The translations under genes and the position numbers were made by a program. From the NCBI RefSeq assembly GCF_954871325.1, contig NC_088778.1, positions 5,055,743-5,119,742 of the forward strand: a DNA stretch of 64,000 nt, read 5' to 3'. The stretch's first letter is position 1. Every line of letters starts with the position of its first letter. This DNA comes from Gordionus sp. m RMFG-2023 (Eukaryota > Nematomorpha > Gordioida > Chordodea > Parachordodidae). The notes below the pieces were generated by a model, which had not been told where the DNA came from, did not search any database, and saw nothing but the letters and a program-made list of their open reading frames with translations. This document shows positions 1 through 12,794 of the stretch, piece after piece.

Positions 1-577
1 GTCAAAAAAAATAAGCTTTATGAATATGATGGCTGTTCCTAAAATAGTGAATTTTAGATATAAAAAATTGTAATAAGTAAACCTTTATGCTCATTTTAAA
101 TATATCAACACATTATGTCATAATCTATCATTTATATTTTTTTCAAAAAAAATGCTTTTCTGAATAGAATTCAGAATTGAAGAACAAAATTAAGTCAATC
201 TAAGACGCTGCCTCTTAAATTAATTTTTTTTTATCTATGCCCGGTGGTAGTGAAAATCAATCAAGCCAGTTCAGACCACTAGACAATTAAAAAGATTTTT
301 TAAATGTGGTCGGCTGAATTCAGATCCATTATAGAAAACCAAATACTCCGGAGCGGTATGAACCTTTCGGATTTACCTTAACTACCCGGTGGAAATACCG
401 GAATTTATGAATTTCGATCATCCTTTAAAGATCCGTTAAATGAATTCCCCTCTCCGTAATAAAATTATCCGCCTTCCCTTCTCCATGTGATTATTTGATT
501 TCCCCCGTGATCTGAATAGGCTATGTTAGATTATTAATAATATAATGAGTATTTTTAAAAAAACATAGACAAATTAC
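1..577. other. Left-edge non-coding stretch (presumed fibulin intron)
   Basis: No EGF-like or fibulin C-terminal coding segment is recognisable here on either strand. The last visible fibulin exon ends at 578 with a GT donor, so this stretch is presumably intronic, with the remaining EGF repeats and the C-terminal module beyond the window. It holds a moderately GC-richer patch at about 240-480 that looks repeat-like, and otherwise AT-rich sequence. Confidence 0.4.
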
Positions 578-3500
578 TTTTGCACTGATTGTAATCGCGA
601 TCAAAATAATGATTAGGAGGGCAATCGCAATTAAAGCCACCCTTGAGATTTGAACAAATTTGTCCTCCATGACAATTATGGATTCCTATCTGGCATTCAT
701 CAATATCTTTTGTTTTTTTTAGATGCCAAATTATATTTAAATTAATATATTTTTATTTTGTGATTAAATTATCCCATTTCGTAAAGTTCGAATCTAATAC
801 GAATAATAGCATTTTCGTTATTCGGTAGCATTATTCGTAAATAAAACAGAATTATTAGTAAATATTAGAAAATTACTTCTAAATATATGAAATTATTTGT
901 AAGTAAATTTTTCAACATTGTTCCTTGTGGAACTTTTCCATTTTTTTTTTGTTAAAAACTTTATTTTCCAAATCTTAATCTTCTATTGTTTTTATTCAAT
1001 TTTATCGGTTCTATTATTCGTACCAACACGACAGAGGAATGGCCAAGATTTGGCTAGGAGGAGGGGGGGAGGGTATTAGCCATAAATTTTACTGGATGTC
1101 TTTGGTCGACTTATTGTAGACCTTTGGGCTATGTCATATAACAATCTTGGTAAAAAATATCAATTATAAGTCGTTATTTTTTTAAAAAAAAATTTATTAA
1201 CTTTTACTTATTTTTTTTTCTCCAAATACCGATATATTGTGTAAATATTTGGGGGAGATTGGAGAAGGGGGATGTATTGCAGAGGGAGGATTTACCCTTG
1301 CCCCCCCCAGCTACGCTTATACAATAAAAATGAGAAATGATTCATATTTCAGCTAATATGAAGATAAACTAACCAATGCAATTCCTATCCTCATCCATTT
1401 GATAACCCAAGTGGCATTTAGTATTTTTACATTTATACGAGCCCTGTTCATTCATGCAAACCTGCCCCTCGTGGCATATATCAAGTTGTTTGCATTCATC
1501 AATATCTAATTTTTTTTTAAAAAAAAAAAATTTTAATAAGAAAAAATATTTCAATTTTTGTTTCCGTATTTTTGATTTTCGATCCAGGCTTGGAACTAGA
1601 ATTCGTGTTTAAAATGTTTAAATTTAGCGCGAATTTCCCGATCTACCCCTGTTCGAACACACCCCAAATTTCATGAGTTGTCCATAAATCGGTCTCTGTT
1701 TGGTCCATTTTTTTTGCAAAATGTCAAAATCATACTACTCTAAAAATTTCTGTTCCCTAATTCGTGTTCGAAGCTCTCATTTGATCTTAAGTCAATCAAA
1801 ATTTATTCTATTATAGTTTACCGTTTTTGCGATAAGATTTGTCGTTTGATAAAAGAAGAAGAAAAAAACTAAATTATAGATATTATTATTTACCGACGCA
1901 ATCGCCAAAAATATCTAAGTAGAAGCCCGGTGGACATACTTTAAGATCGCATCGTCCATTTACGGCGTCTAAAGTTTGATTTTTGGGACAGATTTTACGT
2001 ACGCACCTGAAAGAACCTTTCGTATTTACGCACTCGAACGATTCTTGGCAATCGTGAGTTCCTGTTTCGCATTCATTCACGTCTAATGGCAAATTATGTT
2101 CAATATAGACATGAATAACTCAATAGTTTTAATTAAAGGGCTCGAATTTGAGCCGATTTTTAAATACGGCTAACTCAATATTTTCGATACTAAAACTCAA
2201 AATTACGCTAATAGATGTCCAAACCTTTCTGTCACCTGTGTGTCAAAATCTTCGGACCCTATGTATTTTTTTTTGATTAAAATCTAGCCGTTATACAACA
2301 ACAATATTATAACTATATTATAAATATAATAATGGGAAAAGATGGCTTTCTTTAATTTTCTTTATATAATTTTTGCTTCCAAGTCTAGAAGTGATATTAA
2401 ATAATTAAGGTTGTTATTTATTTATCCAGTATTTTTATCATTATAAATTAATAATGGATTAGCTACCATTAATGCCTTCGTCTAATGTATGAGATCAAGG
2501 TCCGGTTCTATAGGTCTTAGATCGAGACTGGACCGAACAGTTTGAGAGGTCGGTCTTTTTCTCGAGAACAGCTGTCCAAATACTGACCAATGTTTACGTT
2601 TGAATACTCATATTTATTCTACTATTTTAAAATAATAATATGTAAAAGAAAAGAAATGTAAAGTAAAAAACTAGTAAGAAATTACCATAACATTTTTGAG
2701 TGACATTATCGATTATGTATCCTGTACCGCACCCGAGTATTCTTCTACACTTGTAAGACCCCGGCAAATTTTCGCATCGCATACCCATTTCGCAAGTGTT
2801 CAGATCAGGAAATTCACATTCGTTTACATCTAAACATCATATTCGAAAATTAACATAATTACCACGACGGTCCTTTTTAATTTTTAACTTTATTTACAAA
2901 AAAATGCCAAATATTTTTTTTTTTCGTAGTGAGATCTTTTATTAAGTAAATTATTTTGTAATTTTCATGCACCACAAAAAAAAAATCTTTCGAAGATAAA
3001 ATCACAAATTTTGTTTTTCGTAGATTTTTTGCCCCGAAGGTAAAATATAAATTACTAATTTTCGCAAACTGATAAAAAGTATAATCAATTATATTAGCAT
3101 TTTTAAATAAAATATCCTTCTCATAATTCCAAAAAAACTGCGAGTTATGTCTATTCTAAAAAATTAGGTAAAACTTTGAATTCTATGATAATATAAATAA
3201 AATATCATGCAGGTCTTTTAGGGCCAAGTTCTGGTGCACTTCTTTAACGCCGCGTTTAAAACGATTGATGTTAAATATCGCGATCGCGTGGTGCGATATT
3301 GGACCAACCAAAATTTGTTATGATTGAGATAACACATGTTTATTTACGATTATTTATATATTTTTTTTAAAAAAATAGTCATCTTCGAGGAGCATTTTTG
3401 GCATAGTCATATTAGTGCGTGTACTCGATCCGGTAGTTCTTCGAATTCAGCAAGAACCCTGTTTATTCTGAAACCAATGATGTGGCATCATCCTGAGGGG

Positions 3501-6500
3501 AGGGGATGACGTATAGTAGATTGGACTCGACCACGTGATTCCGACAATATATATTTTAAAATAAATGAGTCTTAAAAAAAAATTGGCCTTTTTTTTTAGC
3601 AATTGCTATGTGTTCTACTATGCGATATCTAACACACTAGCCCGTTTAAACCGCTTTCAATGATAAAAAGAAAGTTTATAAAATTTTATATTTATCTTAT
3701 AACATTTGCAAGCGTAAACGCAGCGTTAAATAAATGGACCAGGTCTCGGTCGTACATTTTTTTTCGCTACGCACCTAACTCGCATGCGTGTAACCCAATT
3801 TTATAAATTGATTTTATACATTTATTTTCGTCATTTTTATATTCGATCTCTGGATTTTAAATAATCATCTTGACGGAGGGGGTCTAGCCTGGTAATAAGA
3901 TTTTAGGGCCGGGTGACCTGTAAAAAAAGATATTGAGGTCCCTGATAAACCTTTTCCAAATATTACCATAGTGGCTCAACATTTGATAACTTAAGTTATC
4001 CATTCTCGTATTTCATAAATTGTATGTTAATAATTAAAGTCGTCAAACCTTGGCATTCAAAAAGTTTTGACTTCCATATAAATCCTTTTCCACAATATGG
4101 CGTGATATCTGGAACGCATTTATAAGTCCCGTATATATTGATACACATTTCATTGTAGGTGCAATTATTGATCCCCTCTAAACATTCATTTATGTCTATT
4201 TGAAATGCATAATATATATAATATAAATAGTATTTTAGAAATTTAATATAAACATACTTCAAAGAAAATTTTTGGGTTAATCCCAAGAAATAAGTCTGAT
4301 CATAGGCTTATAATATGGCATAGAATAAATTCCATTTTGGGCCATCTTACTTTGTCCCTCTACATGCTTATTATTATTATTCTAATAGGAATTATAGTGT
4401 TTAACCCATTATTTTTATCATATGATACAAAAAACATTTATTAATGTTACAGATGACTATTATAAATATCATTTAAAATGCTAACACTATCTAGTATTGG
4501 TGATAAAATTTTTATTTTTTCGTACATTTAAAAATTTGCGTTCATTTAAAAACTAGATGCCGGCCTAATTTTTAATAAGCATTTATGCCATCTATATTTT
4601 GAATTATCCCGGCATCCTAACTTAATTATAAAAAATGTTATTTTTAAACCGTCTGGCTTTAAAACATGCTGAATTTATATTATTACATGTAATGTTGTTA
4701 AATGGCTTGATTTGAGCCGTTATTATACATGTTATTAAATATAATGATAATGTGAAAAAAAATAAGTTAGAAAAATATTCTTTCTTATCTCCTCTAAACA
4801 AATCAATAAGGAGTGCTCTAGTTATATAGAATTGACCATTCAGAGAACTGCAGGCCCGGCTCTAAGCCCTGCCCGGATTTAGGGCCGGGCCGATTTTAAT
4901 TTTTTATAAATCCGGGTCTGAAAATCTTTTTTAAAAAAATCTAGGCAGGGACATGCAAATGGTACCTCTGCAGGTCTCTAATAAAAATTAATTTACCTTA
5001 TAAATATTTACAGTTTAAATTTTTTAGCACGTTAGTTTCTTTAGAAATTAAAAAAAAAAACGAATAAAATATTAAAGTTTTCTTTTACCAACACAATTAT
5101 TATCCATTGACCTTTTATAAAATCCATTGGGACATTTGCAGATATTTTTCCCGTTTATAGTAGGCGAGCAGATAGGGGAGCAATGCCCGAGCTCAAAGCA
5201 TCTTTTATCGAAAGTCTTTTCTACAACTTATTTTCAACAAAAATAATAAGTTATAATAAGATTTATTTTTACTCAAAATTTTTGGGCAAAGAAGATCTTC
5301 GAAAAATCTTCAAAAATCTTGGAAGATATTTTTTAAACTCTAGGTTTGGGATGATTGCATTTTTAAAAAAATTATTAACCTAAAAAATATATTTATGAGA
5401 TATGAAAAAAAAGTAGACTTTTACCGAAAAAATAATTATCCGATATTAACTAAATTTTAATTCAATATTATCCATAATCAAAAACATATTATTTTATGTG
5501 ATTCATTGTAAAATATGAAAACTATCCAATATGAATATCTTTGTTATTATTGGCTCAAAATATAAATCCCTTATACGTAATAATATTAAAAATGAAATTA
5601 TTATAATACACTATTATTTTCAAGGAAAAACATCCAATTTCATCCAAATTTTACAAACTTCAAAATTATAATAATAATAATAAGTTTAACTTTATTATCA
5701 AAAATTAAATTTTTCAAAATATTTTGGTAAAAAAATTTAAACTCAGGCCAAATAATTTTTTTTTAAGATCAAAGTTTTCAAAAGCAAACTAAATAATTAG
5801 TTTTGTGGGAAATGAATTTTTTAAATAAATATATATCCCTTTTCCAAGTTATAAATCTTCCCAAAAGTATTAAATATTTCAAAAAAAGATATATTTTTTA
5901 TATATAATTCATTCAAACTCTTCTAAAAAAAAATACGCGAAGAAGCATATATAATGAAGGCAACAAAACAACAAATAAAAATTTTAAACGGCACAAATTA
6001 AAGTTTTAGTATGAAAAAGTGTGGTCACCCATATACAATGATAAAGAAAAAAATATGAAGCAAATATAGAGGGCAAAATGGAAAAGAATCGAAGTAGTGT
6101 TGTTAAACGGCTTGTTTTGAGGCGATTTTTAAAAACAGCTAACTCAATATTTCATCCAGAAGAATATTACGCAAGCCTGAAGATTTTTCTCATAGAAGGA
6201 AGAAAGGTCTAGGCATATATTCTCGAAATCTCAAGGCTTAGGCGATATTTTTCTGGCTAAAATATTGAGTTAGCCGTTTTTAAAAAAGAGTTCAAAACGA
6301 GCCGTTTAACAACATTAAACCGAAAAGATATATTAAACAAATATTATTACCTATTAAAAAAGCGAAATAAAGTTATATTAAACAAAAGTATAAAGAAATG
6401 ATGAACTATATCTTTCAACCACCTCATGCCCACTCCCACTATTAAATCGATTATCTCCCCATTTCCCAATAATTATCTACAAGTTAGGGAAGGATTAAGG

Positions 6501-9103
6501 TAATTATTATAATATTATTAACATAACAACATTTCGCCGCTCTTACTTGATGATGAAGGACATTTTTGGGGACCTTATATATTATTAAACTTTTTATTAA
6601 ACTCTATTATTTCATTTACTTTCGTTCGAAATTTCCAATTTGGTGATATTGTATTCACAGCAATCTAAAGCAATATTGTCGCACAATTTCAAGGATTCTA
6701 GTTCGGAACACGATTTTCCGTCGTGCAATGTGATTAGTCCGATTTTACAACATTCGCAACATTTCTTGTATATTAATGTCATAAATATTTTAGCCGTTAG
6801 TTTTTAATTATACCGTTGAAGATATCCCTCCTATCTGCTACCAGTAAAAAAAAAAATTGGCACTCCCCCACACACTTTACACTCATTTAGTCTATCCCCC
6901 CCTCTCCACATCTTCTCCCCCTTTCTTTAAATGCATATTAATACAAATCAGCTGGCTTCCCGTATAAACAACAATTTATATTAACATTTTAGGGAAAAAG
7001 CTTTAAAAATGTCACTCTTCAATTTCATGACAATCTTGCGTTTTAACCCCCCCCCCCCATCATCCCATGATACAAGAGCTTATACTTGATTTTAAAGTAA
7101 ATATCTCATAAGTATAATTTTACATTGACGCACGTGGTGGAATGGTTAAATGAAAGAGGAACGGAAGAACAATTCGCGAATATTCCCTCATTAATAACGA
7201 ACTCTTTCGTTAAATCGCATCTCGAAGTTTCTAATGTTTGAGCGCAACATATTTCGAAAGATATTTGACACCTTGAAATGTCATCTTCTTTGATCCAAAC
7301 TTCGATTCCCTGGGGAAAGAAATTATAATTAAAAAAAAATAAGGTAATATGAAAGTTGATAATAGAGATTAACCCGTTCCAGATATGAAATTCCAAGCCT
7401 GGCTATCCGTGCCAAAAAAATTAAAACCGGGCCGGGCGTGAAAATAGAAAAAATTTTAAATCCCGGTTGGGACCGGATTGGAAAATAAGTTGATTTTTGT
7501 AAAAATTAGGATCGGGTCTGTTTCGACCTCCACAGGTTTCTGCTAATTTTGTATTTAAATTTCCAGAGTCCAATATATCCTCCATTTTAAAAGGTGCGGG
7601 AAGTTATCTAAAACAAAAAGATGAATATAAAATGATAACCAATTATTTTTAAGGAAAATGTGAATTTTATTTTTTAAAATACAAAACTGATTTGTTAAAT
7701 ATTAAAAAAAGACCCGTCATTGGTCAGTTGAAGACGTTATATCTTGGAACCATGGGAACCAGTGGCAAGATGTAGAAGGGTGCAGTGCACAGTTGCACAT
7801 AAAAATGATCTTCGTGAATTCCTTTCTCTCAGAATTGTTGTTCATAAAATTTTAAAACTAGAAATACTAATCTGATAACGTTTTTTTTAAATTACATTTC
7901 TTGCATAAACGGGAAATAGTAAAAAAAAAGGGGGGGGGGGGAATTGTTAATAAATAATATGTAGAAAAATTTTCGCAAAAGTCTGGAATTAAAATTAGCA
8001 TATAACATCAAAAATATACAGTATTTTAGGTATAGTCTAATTTTCTTTTAGAATGACAATGAAATATTTATCGATTAACATATATTACTATACACTATAT
8101 ACATTATGCAAGATATAATTATAATAAAAAAAAATAAAGCTTAGGAAACTTGGCATATTTTTTACAAAATTTTCATATTTATTTCTCCGGGTGCTCCTGC
8201 CTAAACGGTACTCGCGTCAAAACGCTCTATCATCTGGAACTAGATAGTTTAGCTTCTCTATTTATGATCATATGTTTTTATAAATAAATTAAAACCTCGC
8301 CTCCCCCCCCCCTCCTCTCATCCCCAATAAAATTTGTATAGTGGACTTCTATCTTTTCCGATAAGTAACCGTAATAAGGTGGAAGGTCACAAGCAATTAG
8401 AGATTTGCACATGTTATTATACCGATTACATTTAATATTTAAAAAATATATATAATTATAATTACCAAAAGCAGGCACCTGCAGAGGCACCATATGCACG
8501 GCCCGGCCATGGTTTTAAATTAGGCCCAGCCCGGATTTATTTTTAAATATATTATATTTATTTTTAATCTTTATATAGATAACAATGACGATTTAAAATA
8601 TTTGGTTTTAAAATATTTGGCCAGGCCCAGGTATATTTATAAAAATTAAAATACGGTCCTGTCCTGACCAAAAGAAAGGAATTAAAAAAATTTTAATTTA
8701 ATTTTGAACTTGAACATCACAATCACATACCCTCAAATAGTTAATAAAATTAGAAGAAAAGGAAGTATTTTATACTAGAGATCTGCAAAAGTTGGCCTGG
8801 CCCTAAGGGCCTATTTTTTTAAAAAAAATGAGTTCGGCTGGGTCGGGCCTAATATTTTTTAATAAAATTCGGGCCGGGCCGTTAAATTTTTTCAAAAATA
8901 TTTCGGGTTCGGGCCGGGTAAAACTTTTTAGACCCGATCTCGATCACTATTTTATACAGAATATTTGCATCTAAAATAAATGTTGCATATAAAATTACTT
9001 CTGTGTGATTAGGGAATAAGCAGTGATTTCGTTCTAGGGCTTGGAGATTTCCGCGATTGCAGCAATAATCAAGTGTCGATTCTAAAGACACGCCTCTATT
9101 CAC
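578..9103 (-). CDS. FBLN1: Fibulin-1-like extracellular matrix protein (partial, 9 exons)
   Basis: Exons in transcript order: 9103-8999, 7309-7124, 6764-6620, 5220-5089, 4195-4049, 2829-2686, 2082-1894, 1505-1374, 706-578. All have AG acceptors, GT donors and compatible phases. The first three encode anaphylatoxin-like Cys modules (YCC, ICC and KKCCECC motifs). Exon 4 is the first, non-calcium EGF (RCFELGHCSPIC). Exons 5-9 are calcium-binding EGF domains opening with D-I/V-N/D-E-C and containing G-S/T-Y/F-K/R-C. Every EGF exon is phase 1-1, as in exon-shuffled EGF genes. This order (anaphylatoxin modules, then the EGF run) is that of fibulin-1, a secreted glycoprotein of basement membranes and elastic fibres. 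The fibulin C-terminal module lies past the left edge. Exon 2082-1894 is unusually long (63 codons, 8 Cys). The first listed exon lacks an ATG and has an in-frame stop just upstream, so a further 5' exon with the signal peptide must exist. Alternative family: another fibulin or hemicentin-like protein, but the anaphylatoxin modules favour fibulin-1/2. Confidence 0.9.
3218..3746. mobile_element. Foldback MITE disrupted by a SINE-like insertion
   Basis: The ends are imperfect inverted repeats. The left reads GGGCCAAG...TTTAACGCCGCGTTTA and the right end reads back as a similar TTTAACGCTGCGTTTA arm. The inner parts also face each other around GCGATATT / GCGATATC. The centre (about 3290-3560) is occupied by a repeat shared with 45310-45535 and 19850-20010, implying a nested insertion. 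It lies in a fibulin intron. Confidence 0.5.
3290..3560 (+). repeat. SINE-like repeat, copy 1
   Basis: It shares with 45310-45535 the run ACCAACCAAAATTTG, a following AT-rich stretch and a tRNA-like CCGGTAGTTCTTCGAATTC box. It shares with 19850-20010 the tail TATAGTAGATTGGA plus a CGTGAT motif. The tRNA B-box is degenerate here but better preserved in the 45-kb copy. Confidence 0.5.
4841..4980. mobile_element. hAT-like MITE (CCGGGCC family)
   Basis: It starts CAGAGAACTGCAGGCC and ends CTGCAGGTCTCTA, with GGGCCGGGC-type motifs between. It belongs to the family whose best copies carry 8-bp TSDs (8776-8949, 35062-35192, 52415-52523, 61650-62113). No clear TSD is seen for this copy. It lies in a fibulin intron. 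Confidence 0.6.
6095..6316. mobile_element. 222-bp foldback MITE, Mutator-like
   Basis: Nearly the whole length consists of two inverted arms starting TAGTGTTGTTAAACGGC. The flanks GAATCGAAG (left) and AAACCGAAA (right) are a plausible diverged 9-bp TSD (6/9, all differences transitions). It is the same size as the copies at 41549-41770 and 42719-42939. It sits in the fibulin intron between the anaphylatoxin and first EGF exons. Confidence 0.7.
7380..7542. mobile_element. hAT-like MITE (CCGGGCC family), degenerate
   Basis: Internal ACCGGGCCGGGCG motif and right end CACAGGTTTCTG match the family. The left terminus is eroded and no TSD was identified. Confidence 0.5.
8470..8672. mobile_element. 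hAT-like MITE (CCGGGCC family), degenerate
   Basis: GGCACCTGCAGAGGCACC at the left, then CACGGCCCGGCC and later CCAGGCCCAGG. It is related to 4841-4980 in opposite orientation and to 22320-22560 in its interior (ATTTGGTTTTAAAATAT). Fibulin intron. Confidence 0.5.
8776..8949. mobile_element. hAT-like MITE with perfect 8-bp TSD
   Basis: The element starts TAGAGATCTGCA and ends GATCACTA, bounded on both sides by TTTTATAC (8768-8775 and 8950-8957). The interior is rich in GGGCCGGGC and TCGGGCC motifs. It stops about 50 bp short of the 3' end of a fibulin exon. Confidence 0.75.
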
Positions 9104-12100
9104 CTTAACTATTATTTATATCAAAATTTTAAATTGATTTTTTTTTAAAAATTTATGTAAAAAAAAATAAAATAAATTTATAAGAATGAATATTTAACAT
9201 TATACATTTATATTTATTATTATTGGATAAAAAAAAAATTTTTTATACATAATACATTAATATAATATAATTTCATAAATCATTAGATGTTTTTTTGTTA
9301 CTTAATAAAATGATAGCTAATATTAAAAATAAATTCATGGATTGGATCAACTTTTTTTTTTACTTCAAAATTTAACTATTTAAAAAAAATATATATTTAT
9401 TTATAATAATATTAATTATATTTTAAAGAATAAATTGACCTTTAAATTTCCAAAAAAAAATAAACTAATTTTTTTTCTTTTTGGCACCTGCTAACCATTT
9501 ACATTTTTAAGATATAAAAGATATCTTCTTACGAATTGTTACGTTAAAGATTAAATTATTCCTTCTGCAAAAAAAAATAATAAAATATTAATATTATTAA
9601 TAAATTTCACGTTTGAATTCCCAATCGGCTATTTTTTTTTTTATTTTTCGAAATCAAAAATGTATTCAAAATCAACCTTCCACACCTATAGATTAGAAAT
9701 TTTTTTACTTTTTAAAATAAGTTTAATAAAATCTCATTTTTGATTTTTTATGGTCCTTTTTCGAATTGTGCTGTGACACTGAGCACTTGTTCTCAACAAA
9801 CATGTATAAATATGGGATGAATTTTTAATCTTGAGTGCGCTTACATATTATACCTGATGGTATTTTAAGGTATTATTTATATAAATTTAATGGGTTTTCC
9901 TTTTAACGATTACCATATCCATCAATAAACGTTTTCATAATACTCTCAGCGGGAGTCTATTAAATATCCCATAATTATTTACCGTAGCGAGATATATGAC
10001 AATATTTTTTTAAAAAAATATGACTCTAGAGTCTAGACTTTACTCATATAATGTGTTTCTGGTCCAAATCAAGCATAAAAATTTTTAAAATGGTATTTAG
10101 CATTATTACTTTTGGAACAAACCCTAACCAATATTTAAGCTTTGACCCAGACCTTTTAATGCCAACTATCTCCATTCTCCACTGAAAAGCATTTTACTCC
10201 AAGTTTAAATAGCTTTTATGTATGGGACTAATTACCGACATTCTTAATACATATTTTGAACATTATCTTAATTTAAATCTTTAAATATTTTTTTTTCTTT
10301 CTTCTTTGGATAGTAAAATAATTTCAAATCTCCCATTATTTATCTTTTCATTTTGAATTATTGTATGACTATGTATATGCATGAATGATTTGACAACCTT
10401 GGAATATGAATTCTTTATTTAACAGTGTAACATGTTTTTTCTCATAATTATTTAAATAATTATAATGTAATATAAAACTAACCGTTGTATTTAAATAACG
10501 GTCATTTCGCCGCGTAATAAAATTAAAACTTTATCGTCAATTCAAGTTATATAGGCGCATATTTAAATGATCTGCAGGCCCGGCCTGAAACTCGAGCTGC
10601 GGGGCTGGATTATAGTATGATTTTTAGATTTTAAAATATTTTTTAACCCAAGCCGGGTGGAATCTTTTAAAATAAATTTCAATTAACTTAGTTGGAAGAC
10701 ATTCATTTGAGGTTCATATTTTCCATTTCTCTTTATAAAAATTTACAAAATATAATAAATTTTTAAATACGATTAAATTTTTAAAAATAAATCTGGGCCT
10801 CTCTAAAAATCAATGGATCGAGTAAAATACGTTTAAACAAAATAAATCTGTGCTTGAATGGAAAAGATTTTCGAAACTCAGCTGAGCCTTAAGGAGTTTC
10901 GTGCAACTCAGTAATTAGCTAGGTAGAGGTTAGACATGATTCAAGCTAGTGATGTGCATAGGGCCTAATTTTTCAAGTCTGGCCCGGCCTTAAATTTTTT
11001 TAAAAAAGTTTTGCGGGCACGGCCCGATTTTATTAAAATATATAAATTAATTTTAATAATTACTCAAAATAAAAGACATATGTTATATGGCGTCTAGTTC
11101 TATAAATAAAATCAAATATTTTTATTTTACATAAAAAATTCAATATAAAATTGATAAATCTAAATATATTTTAAAAAATTTCCAAAGCCCGACCCGGCCC
11201 GAAACGAAATGAAATCAAGCAGAGATTGGAGAAGATAAATCTAATTCTGTGATATTTCGATCAGAGCAAACTAAGTGTAAGCGGTGACATGATGCAGTTG
11301 CTTCATAGTTGTAGCCAGCAGGATGATGGGAGAGTAAGGGGAAATCCCCCCTTAAAAATTTGTAACTTTTTGTGAATATCATTTTAAGCTAATAAAAATA
11401 TTCTCCTTAGCCCCCTCCAGGCCACTTCCCCACCCCCTTTCCTCCAAGAATGTATGCATTAATCTTAAACAATAATTTGAAAGAATGTAAAAGTTAATAA
11501 TTTTTTAAATGAAACAAATGGCCATACTTCATATCTTTATGGGATAAACAATTATATCTAAAAAAGACTAAGCTTATTTTTCGATACCATCTCATGCTTG
11601 TAGTAAATTAGAATACAGGGATTCAAGTACTCTCCAAATTTTCGAGCCCCTCTCTAAGATTGTAAAGGCTAGAGGGAATATTCTGATAAATTAAAGACCA
11701 TAGCGAAATTGAGCCACTTCAGTAACAAGTGTATACATTGCTTAATATGTCTATGAAATTCTTCAACGCTATAGTACGCCAACCAGGGTTAGATTACCTT
11801 TATTTAGAACATGTATTGGTAACAAAAAGCTGTTGATACATAGTTGATAAGAATAAATAATAAACATCGAAAAATGTGATAAGGAACTTTATTGATTATG
11901 AGGCATTATAATAAGGTTAATGGAAACAGGTTGATATCTTATTGTCTAATTTAATTTAATAACAATGATTATCATTTTAAAATTTAATAAAGGACTAATT
12001 TTCCAAATAGATTATTTTGGTCATCTGTTTATTCTATTAATTAAATTTGTAAATGAAAATGAGGATATGTAGTTAGCTCATCATTATAATTGGGTTGGGA

Positions 12101-12794
12101 TTGTTAAATGAAAAAGATAGTTCGATTTTAGAAATTTTAAGAGATAGGATAATGATATATTATGCTGGTCGCCATATAACAATTTGATAAACAACTAACT
12201 AAAATATTTTATTAAAATCACAACATCTCAATATCTCAAATATTATGAATCAAGTTATCGAAGCTATAATTATAGAATCAAAAAAAAACAATGATGGTAA
12301 TAAATAATGAGAATACAATTACATTATATATTTAAGCATATTAAAAAAAAATTTAAAAGTTCACCCAACATGAAAATACTAATCTAAATAAAAAAACTAA
12401 AGCAAGTGTAAAGAATACCATAAATTTATAAGTGGCTCTGCATACTTATAATAAAATTTGGTCATATTTAAAATTATAATATATTATTTTATTAAAGATC
12501 ACATTTATAATGAAATTTATTTTATAGTAATATAGAAATTACATTAGTATAATTGCATTATAATACATATATAGAGAATATTGATATAATGGAAATAATA
12601 TTTATATATGTATTATAATATCGGATAGTATTTCTTAACTGTCTAACATTATTATTTGTTTATTTTCAATTTATATTATTGATAGTTTTATATGTGGAAT
12701 AAAAGCATGAATAAATATGAATTGAATTACAATATTGGCGCATTATAAATTTATTAAAATATTAAATATCATATCATGTAGGGGATAGTAAAAC
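9104..12794. other. Non-coding stretch, probable fibulin first intron
   Basis: No supported exon is visible. The contents are AT-rich DNA, a partial hAT-like MITE at about 10565-10690 (CTGCAGGCCCGGCC), the MITE at 10947-11212, a G/C-tract repeat end at about 11320-11530 related to 38890-39080, and most of a ~0.9-kb dispersed repeat from about 12100. Confidence 0.5.
10947..11212. mobile_element. hAT-like MITE, subfamily with shared AT-rich core
   Basis: It starts TAGTGATGTGCA and ends near GGCCCGAAACGAAATGA. It is flanked by ATTCAAGC and AATCAAGC (7/8 TSD). The core (ATATGTTATATGGCG, then CTATAAATAAAATC) recurs at 22190-22240 and, inverted, at 48110-48200, defining a subfamily. Confidence 0.7.

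Noticed and set aside
5183-5383. 66-codon plus-strand frame
   Set aside because: It is antisense to the fibulin EGF exon at 5220-5089 and adjoining intron; no domain and low complexity.
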